From the NCBI RefSeq assembly GCF_008087625.1, contig NZ_CP042997.1, forward strand, positions 9,734,001 through 9,798,000: a stretch of 64,000 nucleotides of DNA, given 5' to 3'. Both the position numbers and the translations under genes were made by a program. The notes beneath the pieces were generated by a model. That model saw only the letters and a list, made by a program, of their open reading frames with translations, had not been told where the DNA came from and ran no database searches. Below are positions 61,182 through 64,000 of the stretch, piece after piece (the first letter of the stretch is position 1; each line of letters starts with the position of its first letter). The stretch comes from Aquisphaera giovannonii. GTDB taxonomy: Bacteria; Planctomycetota; Planctomycetia; Isosphaerales; Isosphaeraceae.

Positions 61182-62873
61182 TCACGTCTCCCGGACCGGC
61201 CGGTATCCGTCCGGGTCGTCGAACCCGGCCAGCCAGGCGGCGGCCTCGCGGCACGTCCGGGTTTCGGGCGGCACGCGGAGCAGGTATTCGCGGCCCGTCG
61301 AGGGGCAGCGGCAGTGGAGATAGCAGCGAGGCTGTGCCTGTCCCGGACGGTCCCGCAGCCAGGTCAGCACGAGCCGGCGCTCGCCCCCGGCGTCGGCGTC
61401 GCGGTCCAGGACCTCGGCCCGGGCTCGCCGGAGGACGACTTCCAGGCCGACTCGTTCCAACATGACCCGGCGGAGCTCGGCATTCGGCTGGCCGAGGATC
61501 TGTTCGGGCGTCAGCGTCTCGGGCCGGAAGACGACCTCGGGCGGGACCAGGACGCCCCGCCAGAGGATCCGGGTCGACCGCGAGAGCCGCTCCGGGAGGT
61601 CCCGCAATCCCGAGCCCGCGACCTCGATCGGCCCGGCCAGCTCCAGGTCGCCCGGGAGCGACGTCAACGCCGGGCAGTCGGCCACGCGGAGGGCCGGCTC
61701 GAAGGCCGACCGGCCCGGCGCGGCCCCGACGTCGAGCCCCCGCGGCAGCTTCGTCAGCGTGGCGCTTCCGCGGAGGTCCAGCGTCCCGGGGACGACCAGG
61801 CCTTCGGGGAGTTCCTCCAGACGTCCGCAGCGGCGGATGCAAAGGTCGGTCCCGACCCGCAGCCCCGGCCCGATCCGCCGCAGCGTCGGGCAGCGGAGCA
61901 GCTCGATGCGGCCGGGCGCGGACAGGCCCGGGGGCGTCTCCCGCAGCTCGGGCAGGCGATGGAGCCGAAGGTCACGCCCGACCCGCAGGCCCTCGGGAAT
62001 CCGGCCGATGGGGCAGCGACGGACGACCAGGCTGCCGCCGACCGCCAGGCCGTCGGGGAGGGTCGTCAGGCGATCGCAGCACTCCAGGACGAGATCCTCG
62101 CCGACGGTCAGGTGCCCGGGCAGGCTCTCGATGTGGGCGCCGATCACCCGCAGGTTCCCCTTCACGACCAGGCGGTCCGGCAGGGCGGCCAGGCTCGGGG
62201 CGCTCTGGATCGTCAGGTCGCCGTGGACCTCGAAGGGGTCGGGCAGCCGGGCCAGGGACGTGCAGCCCGCCAGCTCGATCGACCGCCCGACGAACAGGCC
62301 CTCCGGGAGTCGCTCCAGCCGCCGAAGCTTGCGGAGGCGGAGGTCGCCGCCGATCCGCAGCTCGGACGGCAAGGCGGCGAGCGGGCACTGGTCGTCCCCG
62401 CTCAGGGTGCGGAGGGCCATCGCCGGGGTATGCGACGTCTCGGCCTCCCGGAGCCACTTCCGCTCCCACCAGGGCGGCTCGGGGCAACGGCCGCCGACCC
62501 GCAGGTCCCCCGAGACGCACAGGCCATCGCCGATCCGCGTCAGCCGCTGGCATTGGCGGAGGTCCAGGTCGCCCCGGACCGTCAGGCCCGCCGGCAGCGA
62601 GCGGATGCGCAGCTTCGCCAGCGAGAGCGAGTGGCCCGCCGCCAGGCCCTCGGGGGCCCGGCCCCCCGCGAGCAGGAGCACGCACGCCTTCCACGCCTCG
62701 TAGTCCCGGGCCACGTCGCCGAGCCGGGAGCCTCGCGGCCCCGGCGCGGCCGGCGACGGGCGATCGACGGGCTCGATGACAGGCTGTCCCGAGTCCGACG
62801 GCCCCGGAGCGGGAATCGGCGGGGCCGAAGGCACGCCCAGCCATCCCAGGAGTCGTTGCAGCAGAGGTCCCAT
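61182..62873 (-). CDS. Repeat protein with beta-solenoid/LRR-like units
   Basis: A 563-aa protein. After a Pro-rich N terminus, about fourteen units of 20-23 residues follow the pattern 'LPxGLxVxxDLxLxxCxxL' (for example RSLPAGLTVRGDLDLRQCQR, RLPEGLFVGRSIELAGCTSL). This predicts a solenoid stack and is common to a family of planctomycete repeat proteins. The C terminus (LRRVMLERVGLEVVLRRARA ... RRLVLTWLRDRP) resembles DUF6745-like ends of such proteins. ATG 62873, 22 bp after the 107-aa gene, in the same operon. Function unknown. Confidence 0.8.
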   Translation of the reverse strand: MGPLLQRLLGWLGVPSAPPIPAPGPSDSGQPVIEPVDRPSPAAPGPRGSRLGDVARDYEAWKACVLLLAGGRAPEGLAAGHSLSLAKLRIRSLPAGLTVRGDLDLRQCQRLTRIGDGLCVSGDLRVGGRCPEPPWWERKWLREAETSHTPAMALRTLSGDDQCPLAALPSELRIGGDLRLRKLRRLERLPEGLFVGRSIELAGCTSLARLPDPFEVHGDLTIQSAPSLAALPDRLVVKGNLRVIGAHIESLPGHLTVGEDLVLECCDRLTTLPDGLAVGGSLVVRRCPIGRIPEGLRVGRDLRLHRLPELRETPPGLSAPGRIELLRCPTLRRIGPGLRVGTDLCIRRCGRLEELPEGLVVPGTLDLRGSATLTKLPRGLDVGAAPGRSAFEPALRVADCPALTSLPGDLELAGPIEVAGSGLRDLPERLSRSTRILWRGVLVPPEVVFRPETLTPEQILGQPNAELRRVMLERVGLEVVLRRARAEVLDRDADAGGERRLVLTWLRDRPGQAQPRCYLHCRCPSTGREYLLRVPPETRTCREAAAWLAGFDDPDGYRPVRET

Positions 62874-62895
62874 GGCCTTCCCCGATATCCCGCGA

Positions 62896-63219
62896 TCAAT
62901 CGGACACGGGCCGGGATCCCCGATCGTCGAACTCGCGCTGACGCCAGACCCGGTACGCGCCGCGGGGGAGGGTGATCGTATCATGCTCGGGATGCACGAC
63001 GCTCGCCTCGTCGGCGTCCACCTCCAGGAAGAGCTGCGTGCCCGGAGCCCCGTCGATCAGGAGCAATCGCGCGGTGCGACGGTCCTCGATCCGGTGGCTG
63101 TGCCCCGTCGTGTCGCCGGAAGCCAGGACCGGGCGCCTCAGCCGCTGGGCCGCGGGCGGGACCGACTCGATCCGCTGGATCAAAATATCACCCTGCCGCC
63201 ACAACGTCCCGACGTTCAT
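62896..63219 (-). CDS. 107-aa protein of the 'QGDILI/TGHSHRI' type
   Basis: MNVGTLWRQGDILIQRIESV, then VLASGDTTGHSHRIEDRRTA, LLLIDGAPGTQLFLEVDADE and TITLPRGAYRVWRQREFDD. I know this small beta-rich family from planctomycetes, actinobacteria and phages, often beside solenoid repeat proteins, with no assigned role. ATG 63219. It lies 10 bp after the SDR-like gene and 22 bp before the repeat gene, so the three probably share one transcript. Confidence 0.75.
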   Translation of the reverse strand: MNVGTLWRQGDILIQRIESVPPAAQRLRRPVLASGDTTGHSHRIEDRRTARLLLIDGAPGTQLFLEVDADEASVVHPEHDTITLPRGAYRVWRQREFDDRGSRPVSD

Positions 63220-63229
63220 GACGCCCCCC

Positions 63230-64000
63230 TCACCAGGCCGTCGGCCGGTAGTCCTTGAAGAAATGCCCGTGCTCCCGATGCCCGCGGAGGCCCTGCACGA
63301 TCGGGTCGTAGATCCTCGCCGCGCCGTCGACCTCGTCGAGCGGGGGCACGAACCCGCGGGCCCGCATCCGCAGCCGCGTGGAATGCGCCCCCTCGTGCGT
63401 GATCCAGCCGACGTCCACGCTGTTCATGAGGATGCCGTCGCGGGCGAAGTCGGCCGCGGAGGTGCGGGTCATCATGTTCAGCGCCGCCTTGCTCATGTTC
63501 ACGTGCGGGTGGCGGTCCGTCTTGGAACCCCGCCCGAACTGCCCGTCGAGGCCCGCCACGTTCAGGACGTACCGATCGGGGAACGGCGACCGCAGCAGCA
63601 GCGGCTTCAGGCGTCCGGTCAGCAGGAACGGGGCGGCGGCGTTGATCAGGAGCACCTCCAGCAGCTCGACCGGCGGCACGTCGGCCAGCCGGGCGGTCCA
63701 GCTATTGGACTCCCGGCGATCGATCGGCTCCTCGCGGGGCCCGACCGGGAGCGCCGGGCTCGAGGCCCCCAGGGCGGAGGCGCCGGGCACGCCGCCAAGG
63801 AGGGCCGGGGCCTCCAATTCCGGCGGCAGCCCTGTGCCGGGATGGACACCGAGGAGTGCCCCGATGTTCGCCGGGAGGGCCTCGGCCGGCATCCGCTCCA
63901 GGGCCGCCGCGTCGGCGAAGTGGTCGGCGGGGAGTCGGACCGTCTGGGCGGCGTTGTGGATCAGGATCTCCAGGGACGGGAGACCGGCCAGCAGCCGATC
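63230..64000 (-). CDS. SDR-fold protein lacking catalytic Ser and Tyr (5' end beyond window)
   Basis: The frame is open to position 64000, so the start lies outside. LEILIHNAAQTVRLP is the SDR 'NAG' segment. Later, RYVLNVAGLDGQFGRGSK takes the place of the usual 'VNVSS', and HPHVNMSKAALNMMTRTSAA has the Lys of YxxxK but Val instead of Tyr; so both the catalytic Ser and Tyr are missing. DGILMNSVDVGWITHE is the family's C-terminal turn. This subfamily, with 'HTNMAKAALNM', is known and its members may not be reductases. First gene of a three-gene unit. Confidence 0.85.
   Translation of the reverse strand, partial: DRLLAGLPSLEILIHNAAQTVRLPADHFADAAALERMPAEALPANIGALLGVHPGTGLPPELEAPALLGGVPGASALGASSPALPVGPREEPIDRRESNSWTARLADVPPVELLEVLLINAAAPFLLTGRLKPLLLRSPFPDRYVLNVAGLDGQFGRGSKTDRHPHVNMSKAALNMMTRTSAADFARDGILMNSVDVGWITHEGAHSTRLRMRARGFVPPLDEVDGAARIYDPIVQGLRGHREHGHFFKDYRPTAW

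Overview
The window looks like a chromosomal segment of a Planctomycetota bacterium, most likely Isosphaeraceae-like. This is an inference from very high G+C, from a DUF1501 gene next to a PSCyt/DUF1549/DUF1553 gene, from an ECF sigma factor coupled to a WD40 Hanks kinase, from an ECF factor with a long C-terminal extension, and from secreted proteins with the planctomycete N-terminal 'LExLExRxLL' signature. No rRNA, tRNA, CRISPR array, insertion sequence or prophage was recognised.

Layout. 1-4366 (minus) is a urea operon running urea transporter, ureA, ureB, ureC, ureE, ureF; ureF is cut by the left edge, and ureG and ureD are not in view. 4560-10705 (plus) holds two OprP-like porins, a DUF418 membrane protein and a planctomycete-type unknown. 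10796-12250 (minus) is a HemN/HemW-like radical SAM protein with an unusual cysteine spacing. 12477-15563 (plus) is a secreted GH127 glycosidase, followed by a minus-strand DUF1549/DUF1553 plus DUF1501 pair (15631-20359). 21011-21835 is a secreted YiiX/C92-type cysteine hydrolase. 22.6-26.2 kb is an island of very small minus-strand genes, several overlapping, including a toxin-antitoxin-like pair and a SMI1/KNR4-like gene broken by two one-base C insertions.

26.4-30.6 kb is an ECF sigma/kinase operon joined by an ATGA overlap. 31-38 kb carries a second ECF factor with a C-terminal extension, a methyltransferase, small membrane proteins and a divergent SDR/HxlR pair. 38.2-41.9 kb has a HEAT-repeat protein, a Tat-exported amidohydrolase and a DksA/TraR-like zinc-finger protein; between the last two a near-perfect terminator hairpin ends a transcript with no obvious gene. 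42.0-53.0 kb is a cell-surface locus: a 401-aa secreted protein and a 2440-aa multidomain protein (minus), and a divergent formylglycine-generating-enzyme-fold protein (plus), all carrying the LExLE-type N terminus. 53.2-54.5 kb is a two-gene small-heat-shock operon behind a near-consensus sigma-54 promoter and closed by an 11-bp hairpin. 54.5-64 kb has a secreted unknown, a nucleotidyltransferase-like protein divergent from a metallophosphoesterase, a parallel beta-helix/PKD protein, a membrane protein, and a three-gene unit of an SDR-like protein lacking the catalytic Tyr, a 107-aa unknown and a repeat protein (SDR cut by the right edge).

No single new system stands out. The best leads are the sigma-54 promoter in front of the Hsp20 pair, the FG-GAP propeller nested inside a LamG domain, the His-rich extended UreB with a variant UreC active-site flap, the CX6CX2C radical SAM protein, and the orphan transcript ending at 40953-40988. 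Many gene ends here carry strong GC hairpins without T-tracts, which may be how termination works in this genome.
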